NCBI GenBank assembly: GCA_018830385.1
Contig: JAHJSO010000011.1
Location: 1 to 8,206 of the forward strand
Length of the DNA: 8,206 bases
From: Elusimicrobiota bacterium
GTDB taxonomy: Bacteria > Elusimicrobiota > Endomicrobiia > CG1-02-37-114 > JAHJSO01
Direction: 5' to 3'
In this document: in pieces, positions 1 to 8,206 of the stretch
How positions within the stretch are numbered: position 1 is the stretch's first letter
Layout: each line of letters opens with the position of its first letter
Notes under the pieces: generated by a model
Told to the model about the DNA's origin: nothing
Databases searched by the model: none
Seen by the model: the letters and a program-made list of their open reading frames with translations, nothing else
Translations under genes and position numbers: made by a program

Positions 1-2
1 GC

Positions 3-398
3 GCCGGCATAAAGGACGTGCGTTCCGCATCAACCGTCCCCGGCACGATCAAACTGGACGAGAAAAAGATATCCACGATATTTGACGAGGGTATGACTTT
101 CTATATTGCAGGCAAGTACGACGAGGCGATAGCGAAGTTCGACATAATAGTTGACAACGTCCCCGACCACTCAAAGGCGAAGGACATGCTCAATAAGTGC
201 CATGCAGAGAAGAAGAAGAAAGAAACCGTGCAGAAAGAAAGAATGAAAGAACACTACACACTGGGCGTAACCTACTACCGCCTTGGCAAGTATAACGACT
301 CGCTCAAAGAGTTTGAGTCGCTCCTGAAGATAGACCCCAACCACAGACAGTCCCTCCGCATGGTTGAAGAGTTAAAGAAAAAACTAAAGAAAAAATAA
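3..398 (+). CDS. C-terminal part of a TPR-repeat protein (5' truncated by window edge)
   Basis: The frame is open from the first complete codon in the window with no stop, so the gene almost certainly begins upstream; the GTG at 18 is probably internal. The visible 131 residues hold two tetratricopeptide repeats. The first has the core GMTFYIAGKYDEAIAKF and the second GVTYYRLGKYNDSLKEF, followed by DPNH, a typical inter-repeat turn. A Lys/Glu-rich linker separates them and the protein ends in a very basic tail (KKKLKKK). TPRs are helical protein-interaction scaffolds, and no catalytic motif is visible. The missing N-terminal part may hold the functional domain, so I assign no role. A separate promoter lies 40 bp past the stop, so it need not belong to the downstream operon. 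Confidence 0.8.
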   Translation, partial: AGIKDVRSASTVPGTIKLDEKKISTIFDEGMTFYIAGKYDEAIAKFDIIVDNVPDHSKAKDMLNKCHAEKKKKETVQKERMKEHYTLGVTYYRLGKYNDSLKEFESLLKIDPNHRQSLRMVEELKKKLKKK

Positions 399-437
399 AA
401 ACATACCTAATAGGTCGTTCATTCTTCCCCGCTCAGG

Positions 438-467
438 TTGACTCCGGCGTATATATTTTTGTATAAT
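438..467 (+). promoter_or_regulatory. sigma70-type promoter for the phosphohexomutase operon
   Basis: A -35 box TTGACT (438-443) and a perfect -10 box TATAAT (462-467) are separated by 18 bp. Transcription would start near 474, giving a leader of about 40 nt before the ATG at 515. It sits in the 116-bp gap after the TPR gene. No operator-like palindrome is visible around it. It is the only good promoter I see before the run of five closely spaced genes ending at 6547. Confidence 0.75.
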
Positions 468-514
468 AGAACCTGCCGTGGGACAAGTACCATATCTGAA
501 ACCCGGAAACTGAA

Positions 515-1948
515 ATGATAAAAATCAAATTCGGCACAAGCGGTTGGAGAGACATAATAGCGCACAACTTCACCAACCAGAACGTCCGGGTAGTTACGCA
601 ATCAATCGCCGACTACGTCAAAAGTAAATCCGCGCCGGGGACACGGCCCGCCGTCATTATCGGATACGACACAAGGTTTATGTCTGAAGATTTTGCAAAG
701 GTTTCCGCCTGCGTGCTTGCAGCGAACGGCGTCATTGCGGTTTACTGCAAGCGGGACACACCGACGCCGGTCATCGCCTATGAAATCATAAGGAACGGTT
801 ATGCCGGCGGAATAAACTTTACCGCAAGCCACAACCCCTTTGAATACAACGGGATAAAATTTTCGCCGTCATGGGGCGGCCCCGCTCTCCCTGAAACCAC
901 CGACGCAATTGAGAACAGGTGTAATGAAATTTTAATGAACCCTCAACGCATAAGGGAAACTCCATGGGAAGAGGGCAGGAAGAAAAAACTTATAAAGGAA
1001 ACAAACCCGCAGGAGACGTTCCTGAAAAGGATAAAGGAACTCGTTGACATTAAGGCAATAAAAAAATCACGACTGAAAACCGGCATTGACCTCCTCTATG
1101 GTACCGCGAAGGGATACCTGGACGAACTCCTTTTTTCAGCAGGGCTGAAACCTATTATACTTCACAACTACAGGGACGTCCTGTTCGGTGGCCACAGGCC
1201 TGAACCGGACGAGGAACGGCTTCAGGAACTAAAAAAAATCATACTTGAAAAGGGGCTGCACCTTGGTATGGCATGCGACGGGGATGCCGACAGATTCGGC
1301 ATACTTGATTCGGACGGGACTTACATAACCCCGAACGAGGTGGTCTCGCTGGCGCTGTATCATCTGATAAAAACCAGAGCATGGAAAGGCGTGGTCGTCC
1401 GCTCGGTAATGACCACGCATTTTATTGACGCGATTGCGCGGCGCTACGGGATTGAAGTCAGGGAAACGCCGGTCGGTTTTAAATTCATCGGTGAAATAAT
1501 GACAAACGAACCCGGCAGTTTTATCATAGGCGGAGAGGAATCAGGCGGGCTTACAATCAGGGGGCACGTGCCGGAAAAAGACGGCATCCTTGCGTGCATG
1601 CTCATCGCAGAAATGTGCTCAATAGAAAAAAAATCAATCCGGCGGATTATATCCGATATAAGCAAACAGGTCGGGCATTTCATCACAAAAAGAATAAACT
1701 TCTCCCTGACGCCCGAAATCATTGAACGGCTTAAAACACGGCTTAAGGATAATCCTCCGACGGAATTCGCAAACGTTAAGGTAAAAGAGATTGTGACGGT
1801 TGACGGTTCAAAATTCCTGCTAGAAGACGGCAGCTGGGTGGGCATGCGGCTTAGCGGCACGGAGCCGGTCGTGCGACTGTACATTGAAACAAACACCCGT
1901 GAGAAGTTATCGCTGCTGCGAGGTGCGAGCGAGAAAATAATAAAATGA
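515..1948 (+). CDS. Phosphoglucomutase/phosphomannomutase family protein (alpha-D-phosphohexomutase)
   Basis: This 477-residue protein should interconvert hexose 1-phosphate and hexose 6-phosphate in the cytosol, supplying sugar-1-phosphates for nucleotide sugars and glycans. All family signatures are present: N-terminal GTSGWRD (7-13), the phosphoserine loop TASHNP with Ser105, the Mg-binding loop DGDADR (255-260), the sugar-binding loop GGEESGG (339-345) and the C-terminal phosphate-binding loop RLSGTEP (445-451). The length is normal and the active site looks intact. Glucose versus mannose (or glucosamine) specificity cannot be decided from these motifs. The ATG at 515 places GTSG close to the N terminus as usual, but no strong Shine-Dalgarno precedes it. 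The stop codon overlaps an ATG of the next frame (ATGA at 1945-1948), suggesting coupling with the envelope-glycan gene downstream. Its last codons lie in a repeated segment (1923-1954). Confidence 0.95.
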   Translation: MIKIKFGTSGWRDIIAHNFTNQNVRVVTQSIADYVKSKSAPGTRPAVIIGYDTRFMSEDFAKVSACVLAANGVIAVYCKRDTPTPVIAYEIIRNGYAGGINFTASHNPFEYNGIKFSPSWGGPALPETTDAIENRCNEILMNPQRIRETPWEEGRKKKLIKETNPQETFLKRIKELVDIKAIKKSRLKTGIDLLYGTAKGYLDELLFSAGLKPIILHNYRDVLFGGHRPEPDEERLQELKKIILEKGLHLGMACDGDADRFGILDSDGTYITPNEVVSLALYHLIKTRAWKGVVVRSVMTTHFIDAIARRYGIEVRETPVGFKFIGEIMTNEPGSFIIGGEESGGLTIRGHVPEKDGILACMLIAEMCSIEKKSIRRIISDISKQVGHFITKRINFSLTPEIIERLKTRLKDNPPTEFANVKVKEIVTVDGSKFLLEDGSWVGMRLSGTEPVVRLYIETNTREKLSLLRGASEKIIK

Positions 1949-1998
1949 CTTTTGCACTGGCAGCGAATCTGCCACCGTGCGAGCGAGAAAATAATAAA

Positions 1999-2008
<10 letters not shown>
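1923..2008 (+). repeat. 32-bp perfect direct repeat (1923-1954 and 1977-2008), period 54 bp
   Basis: Two identical 32-bp copies begin GTGCGAGCGAGAAAATAATA and end AAAATGACTTTTG. Each contains the same A-rich upstream context, an ATG and the next seven bases. The first copy encodes the phosphohexomutase C terminus with its TGA. The second supplies the alternative start of the next gene. The copies are 54 bp apart, exactly 18 codons, so the downstream frame stays open from either ATG. The 22-bp spacer holds a small hairpin. This looks like a local duplication or insertion at the gene junction. Confidence 0.95.
1958..1974 (+). repeat. Small inverted repeat (hairpin) between the two repeat copies
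   Basis: TGGCAG (1958-1963), loop CGAAT, CTGCCA (1969-1974) form a perfect 6-bp stem. It lies between the two candidate start codons at 1945 and 1999, just upstream of the second repeated initiation context. It is not followed by a T-run, so it does not look like a terminator. It could be the remnant of whatever created the duplication, or could affect initiation at one of the two ATGs. Confidence 0.6.
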
Positions 2009-5153
<3,145 letters not shown>

Positions 5154-5165
5154 TTGACACATTAC

Positions 5166-5187
5166 GGGCATCGGCATGGGCATCGGC
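5166..5187 (+). repeat. Tandem repeat of GGGCATCGGC with 12-bp period at the ftsB-like start
   Basis: GGGCATCGGC occurs at 5166-5175 and again at 5178-5187, separated by AT; the AT forms the start codon ATG with the next G. The upstream copy occupies the position where a Shine-Dalgarno would be expected, and none is evident. The repeat encodes Gly-Ile-Gly right after the start Met. Confidence 0.8.
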
Positions 5188-5469
5188 TTTAAAAAAAAAT
5201 TTCCAAGGTACCTGAAATTCGCAGCGGTTGTCTTTGCGATTTTGCTTCTCACACTGAACAGGGGTTTCCGGAATCTCGTCAAAAGGAAATTCCAGCAGAT
5301 TAAACTTGAGAGGGAAATAAGCGAAATTAAAAGGGAAAGGACGCAAATCCGGAAAGAGATCCATCTCCTTGAAAACGACGAATCATACAGGAAACACCTG
5401 ATACGCAAACACCTGGGTTATGCCCTACCGGGTGAATACGAGTTCAGGATACGGGTATCAACAAAATAG
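5176..5469 (+). CDS. ftsB: FtsB/DivIC-family septum formation initiator protein
   Basis: This 97-residue bitopic membrane protein has the FtsB/DivIC layout: a short basic N terminus (KKKFPRYLK), one membrane helix at about 14-27, a charged coiled coil at about 35-67 (LEREISEIKRERTQIRKEIHLLE), and a C-terminal segment ending in LGYALPGEYEFRI (80-91), matching the family's usual LG-x-x-x-PGE-x-x-F ending. FtsB-type proteins join FtsL and FtsQ in the divisome and help activate septal peptidoglycan synthesis. The position 22 bp after eno supports the call. The start is fixed by an in-frame TGA at 5155-5157; ATG 5176 is the only standard start near it, although its ribosome binding site is poor, so coupling to eno translation is likely. 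The family evolves fast, so FtsB and DivIC are not separable here. Confidence 0.85.
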   Translation: MGIGFKKKFPRYLKFAAVVFAILLLTLNRGFRNLVKRKFQQIKLEREISEIKRERTQIRKEIHLLENDESYRKHLIRKHLGYALPGEYEFRIRVSTK

Positions 5470-5504
5470 GGTGTGCAACGGCAATCAGCAGGTGCATGCC
5501 GCCA

Positions 5505-5520
5505 TTCGGGAGTTCGGGAG
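5505..5520 (+). repeat. Tandem duplication of TTCGGGAG upstream of the radical SAM gene
   Basis: Two adjacent 8-bp copies, 5505-5512 and 5513-5520. The second copy runs into GGGG and so completes the purine-rich ribosome binding site of the next gene. Confidence 0.7.
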
Positions 5521-5524
5521 GGGG
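5516..5524 (+). promoter_or_regulatory. Ribosome binding site that favours the TTG start at 5531
   Basis: GGGAGGGGG contains a perfect GGAGG core (5517-5521), and the G-run ends 6 nt before TTG 5531. The in-frame ATGs at 5540 and 5543 would be 15-18 nt away, farther than usual. This decides the start of the radical SAM gene, although nothing excludes 5540. Confidence 0.65.
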
Positions 5525-5530
5525 AATCTC

Positions 5531-6547
5531 TTGAATAAAATGATGCTGGCATTGAACGGGATTTTTGTGTTCGCTTGTATCGGCTGTTCCGCAGGAACAC
5601 CCGCAGGCAAACTGCCTGCCGACAGGCAACAATTTGAACCTGCCTACTTAAAACTACATAAAACAGGTGAACTGAAAAAACGCGGGGAACGATTGTGGGA
5701 AATGATGAAGTCATGCAAACTCTGTCCGAGGGAGTGCCGTGTAAACCGCCTTGCCGGAAAAAAGGGAATCTGCCGGGCGGATTCAAAACTTGTTGTCTCG
5801 TCGTATCATCCGCATTTTGGCGAAGAGAGACCGCTTGTTGGTAAATATGGTTCAGGGACGATATTTTTTTCTAACTGCTCACTCAGGTGCGTATTCTGCA
5901 TAAATTATGAAATAAGCCACCTGGGGGAGGGTAGTTCTACGGACATTGAAAAATTAGCGGACATGATGCTGGCACTTCAAAAAATTGGTTGTCATAATAT
6001 CAATCTCGTTACACCTACACATTATTCTGCACATATTATTCTTGCGGTTGATATAGCCGCGGGCAAAGGGTTACGATTACCCCTTGTTTACAATACCTGT
6101 GGCTGGGAACAAATGGAAATATTAAAATTGCTTGACGGAATAGTAGATATATACCTGCCTGACTTCAAATATTGGGACAGTAAAATGGCGGCAAAGTATT
6201 CAGCAGGTGCAGGAATTTATCCTGAGATTACAAAATCGGCAATAATGGAAATGCACCGTCAGGTAGGTGTAGCAAAACCTTCCAAAGATGGATTGATATA
6301 TAGAGGACTGATGATACGACATTTAGTTATGCCGAATAATGCCGGTGGTTCAATAAAGGTTGTTAAATGGATAGCGGAAAATCTTCCTAAGGATACCTAT
6401 CTTAATATTATGTCGCAATACAGACCAACTTATAAAGCGTTTGATTACCCGGAAATCTCCCGCAGGATAACCCGCCAGGAATATGAGGAAGTGGTCCAAA
6501 CTGCAAAAGAATCGGGACTTACAAACATTGAAATTCAAGGATATTAG
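5531..6547 (+). CDS. PflX-like radical SAM protein (COG1313-type) with lipoprotein-like N terminus
   Basis: From TTG 5531 this is a 338-residue protein resembling pyruvate-formate-lyase-activase homologues (PflX type). The cluster motif CSLRCVFC (Cys116, 120, 123) fits CxxxCxxC, which binds the [4Fe-4S] cluster that cleaves S-adenosylmethionine. An N-terminal Cys set, CKLCPREC with a later Cys81 (62, 65, 69, 81), typical of this subgroup, may hold zinc or another cluster. Other family blocks are HFGEERPLVGKYGSGTIFF, HNINLVTPTHY, PLVYNTCGWE, DIYLPDFKY, MHRQVG, RHLVMP and MSQYRP. The substrate is unknown. Before the usual family start (about YLKLHKTGEL) lies an extra segment, MNKMMLALNGIFVFACIGCSAG, that resembles a lipoprotein signal with possible lipidation at Cys19, although the lipobox is not ideal. 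It starts 61 bp after the ftsB-like gene. Base composition dips in its middle. Confidence 0.88.
   Translation: MNKMMLALNGIFVFACIGCSAGTPAGKLPADRQQFEPAYLKLHKTGELKKRGERLWEMMKSCKLCPRECRVNRLAGKKGICRADSKLVVSSYHPHFGEERPLVGKYGSGTIFFSNCSLRCVFCINYEISHLGEGSSTDIEKLADMMLALQKIGCHNINLVTPTHYSAHIILAVDIAAGKGLRLPLVYNTCGWEQMEILKLLDGIVDIYLPDFKYWDSKMAAKYSAGAGIYPEITKSAIMEMHRQVGVAKPSKDGLIYRGLMIRHLVMPNNAGGSIKVVKWIAENLPKDTYLNIMSQYRPTYKAFDYPEISRRITRQEYEEVVQTAKESGLTNIEIQGY
5585..5628 (+). repeat. Cluster of three small inverted repeats inside the radical SAM N-terminal coding region
   Basis: TGTTCC-GCA-GGAACA (5585-5599) has a 6-bp stem. GCAGGCA-AAC-TGCCTGC (5603-5619) has a 7-bp stem. TGCCTG-CCGA-CAGGCA (5613-5628) has a 6-bp stem and competes with the second for the same arm. 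The third is one base from the perfect 16-bp palindrome TGCCTGCCGGCAGGCA. The cluster encodes the low-complexity linker between the signal-like segment and the conserved domain. Confidence 0.7.
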
Positions 6548-6570
6548 GAATAGGCTGTAAGTAATATCCT
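6538..6570 (+). terminator. Possible weak transcription terminator at the operon end
   Basis: AGGATATTA (6538-6546) and TAATATCCT (6562-6570) form a perfect 9-bp stem around a 15-nt loop that includes the end of the radical SAM stop codon. The stem is AT-rich and the nearest T-run (6590-6595) is about 20 nt downstream, so it does not have the classical intrinsic-terminator layout. It may only stabilise the mRNA 3' end. Confidence 0.3.
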
Positions 6571-6634
6571 ATCAGAAACTATAAGAGAATTTTTTGATAC
6601 AAGCAAGTGGAATCTCTACCCTGGCAAAACCCCC

Positions 6635-6663
6635 TTGACAAAATATTTAATAATTTGTATACT
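6635..6663 (+). promoter_or_regulatory. sigma70-type promoter of the DUF4143 ATPase gene
   Basis: A consensus -35 TTGACA (6635-6640) and -10 TATACT (6658-6663) are 17 bp apart, close to ideal. The start site would be near 6670, giving a leader of about 33 nt. It lies in the 155-bp gap after the operon, so the ATPase gene appears independently transcribed. Confidence 0.8.
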
Positions 6664-6692
6664 ATGTCTAACAAAATATAGATATTTTTAGC

Positions 6693-6698
6693 AGGGGG
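6693..6698 (+). promoter_or_regulatory. Ribosome binding site of the DUF4143 ATPase gene
   Basis: AGGGGG ends 4 nt before ATG 6703, slightly close but clearly purine-rich in otherwise AT-rich DNA. The same hexamer precedes the enolase and radical SAM starts. Confidence 0.6.
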
Positions 6699-6702
6699 AC
6701 AG

Positions 6703-7950
6703 ATGGAAAAATTATATGATAGAAAGATAGTCAAAAATGTTTTTAAATATATTGATTCTAAAAAAATTGTGGTGATACATGGTTCAAGACAGGTGGGGAA
6801 GACCACTATTATGAAACTCTTGATGAATAAGTTAGAAAAAAATATTCCGAAAGAAAACATTGTTTATTTTGACCTTGAGGATTTTGTTTTACTGGATTTG
6901 TTTAATCGTGGTGCCGGAGAAGTATTTGACTATCTTAATGGGTTAAAGTTCAACAAGAATTTCAGTAGATACATGTTCGTTGATGAAATTCAATACCTGG
7001 ATAATCCTTCCGGTTTCTTAAAGTTGTTTAATGACCGATATAAAGAACAAATTCAGATGGTGGTGAGTGGTTCCTCAAGTTTCAGGATAAAATCAAAATT
7101 CAAAGATTCTTTAGTAGGTAGAACAGTTGATTTTGAAGTGTTTGGTTTAGATTTTGAAGAGTATCTTGAATTCAAAGAACTACCATTTAATTTGAGACAT
7201 ATCCGGAGTGATATAATGCATAAAGAAATCAGTCAGCATTTCAGCGATTATATTATTCACAGCGCTTATCCGGGCGTTGTTCTGGAAAAAAATTTAGAGA
7301 AAAAAGAAAAATATTTGAAACAGATCATTTCTACTTATATCAAAAAGGACATCAAAGACATCGCTCATATAAAAAATATTACAAAGTTTAACAATTTACT
7401 TAGAATTTTATCGGAACGCTCTTGCAATCTTTTAAACATTCTTGAACTTTCCAATATTTTGGGTATAACCCGCGGAACTGTTCAAGAGTATCTTTTGATT
7501 CTGGAAAACACCTATATTATTAAACTTTTAACTCCGTTCTTTCGGAAGATAAAAACAGAATTGGTAAAAATGCCCAAAAATTTTTTTGAAGATACTGGAA
7601 TTATGATTCTTTTAAATTATTTAGGATTCATTAAAAAGATTAACAGCCAGATTCTGGAAAATGCTTTTTATACTATGCTGAGAAAAAAAAATCCCGTAGA
7701 GAATATTCATTACTGGCGGACGTTGAGCGGCCAGGAAATTGATTTTGTCGTAGAAAAAGGAAAAACGAATTTTTTAGCATTTGAGATAAAGTTAAACTAT
7801 ACAGGCCAGTCCTTAAATAATTTAAGGACCTTTACAGAAAAATATAAAAAGGTTAGTTCATATATCATTACTCTGCAGAAAGCAAAAGAAAGCAAAAACA
7901 ATAATGTAAAGGTTATCTATCCCTGGGAAATTTATAATCTGCCCGAGTAA
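6703..7950 (+). CDS. AAA_14/DUF4143 family ATPase
   Basis: This 415-residue protein has an N-terminal P-loop ATPase domain with Walker A HGSRQVGKTT (26-35), Walker B YMFVDEIQ (90-97, Asp94 and Glu95), a sensor-like VVSGSSS (120-126) and GRTVDFEVFGLDFEEYL (139-155), all hallmarks of the family. A winged-helix-like region (about 229-275) follows. The DUF4143 part includes PKNFFEDTGIMILL (291-304) and a PD-(D/E)xK-like core: Glu319, GQEIDFVV with Asp347, then FEIKL with Glu361 and Lys363. Such ATPases are common, often multicopy and mobile in bacteria and archaea, and their function is mostly unknown; a nuclease activity is only suggested by the fold-like motif. The gene has its own promoter, is flanked by non-coding gaps and is far more AT-rich than its upstream neighbours. 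These features suggest horizontal acquisition. It ends with tandem stops (TAA TGA). Confidence 0.93.
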   Translation: MEKLYDRKIVKNVFKYIDSKKIVVIHGSRQVGKTTIMKLLMNKLEKNIPKENIVYFDLEDFVLLDLFNRGAGEVFDYLNGLKFNKNFSRYMFVDEIQYLDNPSGFLKLFNDRYKEQIQMVVSGSSSFRIKSKFKDSLVGRTVDFEVFGLDFEEYLEFKELPFNLRHIRSDIMHKEISQHFSDYIIHSAYPGVVLEKNLEKKEKYLKQIISTYIKKDIKDIAHIKNITKFNNLLRILSERSCNLLNILELSNILGITRGTVQEYLLILENTYIIKLLTPFFRKIKTELVKMPKNFFEDTGIMILLNYLGFIKKINSQILENAFYTMLRKKNPVENIHYWRTLSGQEIDFVVEKGKTNFLAFEIKLNYTGQSLNNLRTFTEKYKKVSSYIITLQKAKESKNNNVKVIYPWEIYNLPE

Positions 7951-8084
7951 TGAACAATATATCCCCGCTGTATTAAACTTGTATACCGATTGAAAGACCC
8001 CGCAGAACAACATTCCATACAGTTTATATTCAAAAGAAAAAACCATCAAACAGACAATTAAGCGGTAGAAAAAATAAATTTCTC

Positions 8085-8113
8085 TTGATTTTTCTTTGAA
8101 ACTTTGTTATACT
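8085..8113 (+). promoter_or_regulatory. sigma70-type promoter for the gene at the right edge
   Basis: TTGATT (8085-8090) and TATACT (8108-8113) are 17 bp apart, with an AT-rich spacer. Transcription would begin near 8120, about 34 nt before ATG 8154. The rest of the 203-bp gap (7951-8084) shows no gene, no strong hairpin and no recognisable element. Confidence 0.7.
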
Positions 8114-8140
8114 ATTATTGCTGAAAGTTGTTTTCTAACA

Positions 8141-8147
8141 AGAGGTG
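8141..8147 (+). promoter_or_regulatory. Ribosome binding site of the right-edge gene
   Basis: AGAGGTG is followed by a 6-nt A-rich spacer and then ATG 8154. This is the best evidence that the short terminal frame is a real gene start. Confidence 0.75.
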
Positions 8148-8153
8148 AAAAAA

Positions 8154-8206
8154 ATGTCCGCTTTAACAAAAAATCAAGTCAGAGTTCCAGCCAATGAGTT
8201 ATCTAA
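8154..8206 (+). CDS. N-terminal fragment of an unidentified protein (cut by window edge)
   Basis: Only 17 codons are visible: MSALTKNQVRVPANELS. The promoter, leader length and Shine-Dalgarno all point to a genuine start. There is no signal peptide or membrane helix in the visible part. The phrase VPANELS faintly recalls the beginning of Lon-like AAA proteases of the LonB/LonC group, which often open with a similar P-x-x-x-L stretch, but 17 residues cannot support a family call. Confidence 0.65.
   Translation, partial: MSALTKNQVRVPANELS

Noticed and set aside
405..415. Small palindrome ACCTAATAGGT after the TPR gene stop codon
   Set aside because: Only a 4-bp stem without a T-run; too weak for a terminator or operator call.
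5154..5159. Consensus-like TTGACA directly after the enolase stop codon
   Set aside because: There is no -10-like sequence at 16-18 bp; that position is the GC-rich GGGCATCGGC repeat.
5420..5530. Upstream extension of the radical SAM frame starting at ATG 5420
   Set aside because: It would overlap the end of the ftsB-like gene by 50 bp, has no convincing ribosome binding site, and encodes residues unlike the family. The strong ribosome binding site at 5516-5524 fits TTG 5531.
7968..8022. Inverted repeat CTGTAT ... ATACAG in the gap after the ATPase gene
   Set aside because: Only 6 bp with a loop of over 40 nt and no T-run; not different from chance in AT-rich DNA.
7858..8049. Minus-strand open frame of 63 codons over the ATPase end and the following gap
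   Set aside because: No ribosome binding site was recognised, and the composition is what random AT-rich sequence would give.

Overview
The window looks like a chromosomal segment of an uncultured diderm (Gram-negative-type) bacterium. Every supported gene is on the + strand. Most of it has moderate GC (one sampled line in the enolase gene is about 53%). From about 6550 the DNA is clearly AT-rich (about 27% in one sampled line of the last complete gene). An O-antigen-ligase-like polymerase suggests an outer envelope with polysaccharide, and the general style resembles candidate phyla such as Omnitrophota or Elusimicrobiota. That lineage guess is weak; only a database search could fix it.

Layout. 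3-398: 3' end of a TPR protein cut by the window edge. 438-467: near-consensus sigma70-type promoter. 515-1948: alpha-D-phosphohexomutase (phosphoglucomutase/phosphomannomutase). 1999-3843 (alternative start 1945): O-antigen ligase/Wzy-type membrane protein with a C-terminal TPR-like domain. 3840-5153: enolase. 5176-5469: small FtsB/DivIC-type division protein. 5531-6547: PflX-like (COG1313-type) radical SAM protein with a signal-peptide or lipoprotein-like N terminus. These five genes are closely spaced and probably form one transcription unit. It would join sugar-phosphate interconversion, surface glycan assembly, lower glycolysis and septum formation. eno followed by ftsB is a widespread conserved pair.

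6635-7950: a monocistronic, AT-rich AAA_14/DUF4143 ATPase with its own promoter, probably acquired horizontally. 8085-8206: another promoter, a good ribosome binding site and the first 17 codons of a gene that runs off the end.

The most unusual structure is a 32-bp perfect direct repeat at a 54-bp (18-codon) period. It covers the phosphohexomutase stop codon and the next gene's start, so that gene has two start codons in identical local contexts, with a small hairpin between them. Two further junctions, upstream of ftsB and of the radical SAM gene, also carry short tandem repeats at the initiation site. A cluster of three small inverted repeats lies in the start of the radical SAM coding sequence. 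I see no tRNA, rRNA, CRISPR array or insertion sequence, and no convincing novel multi-gene system.
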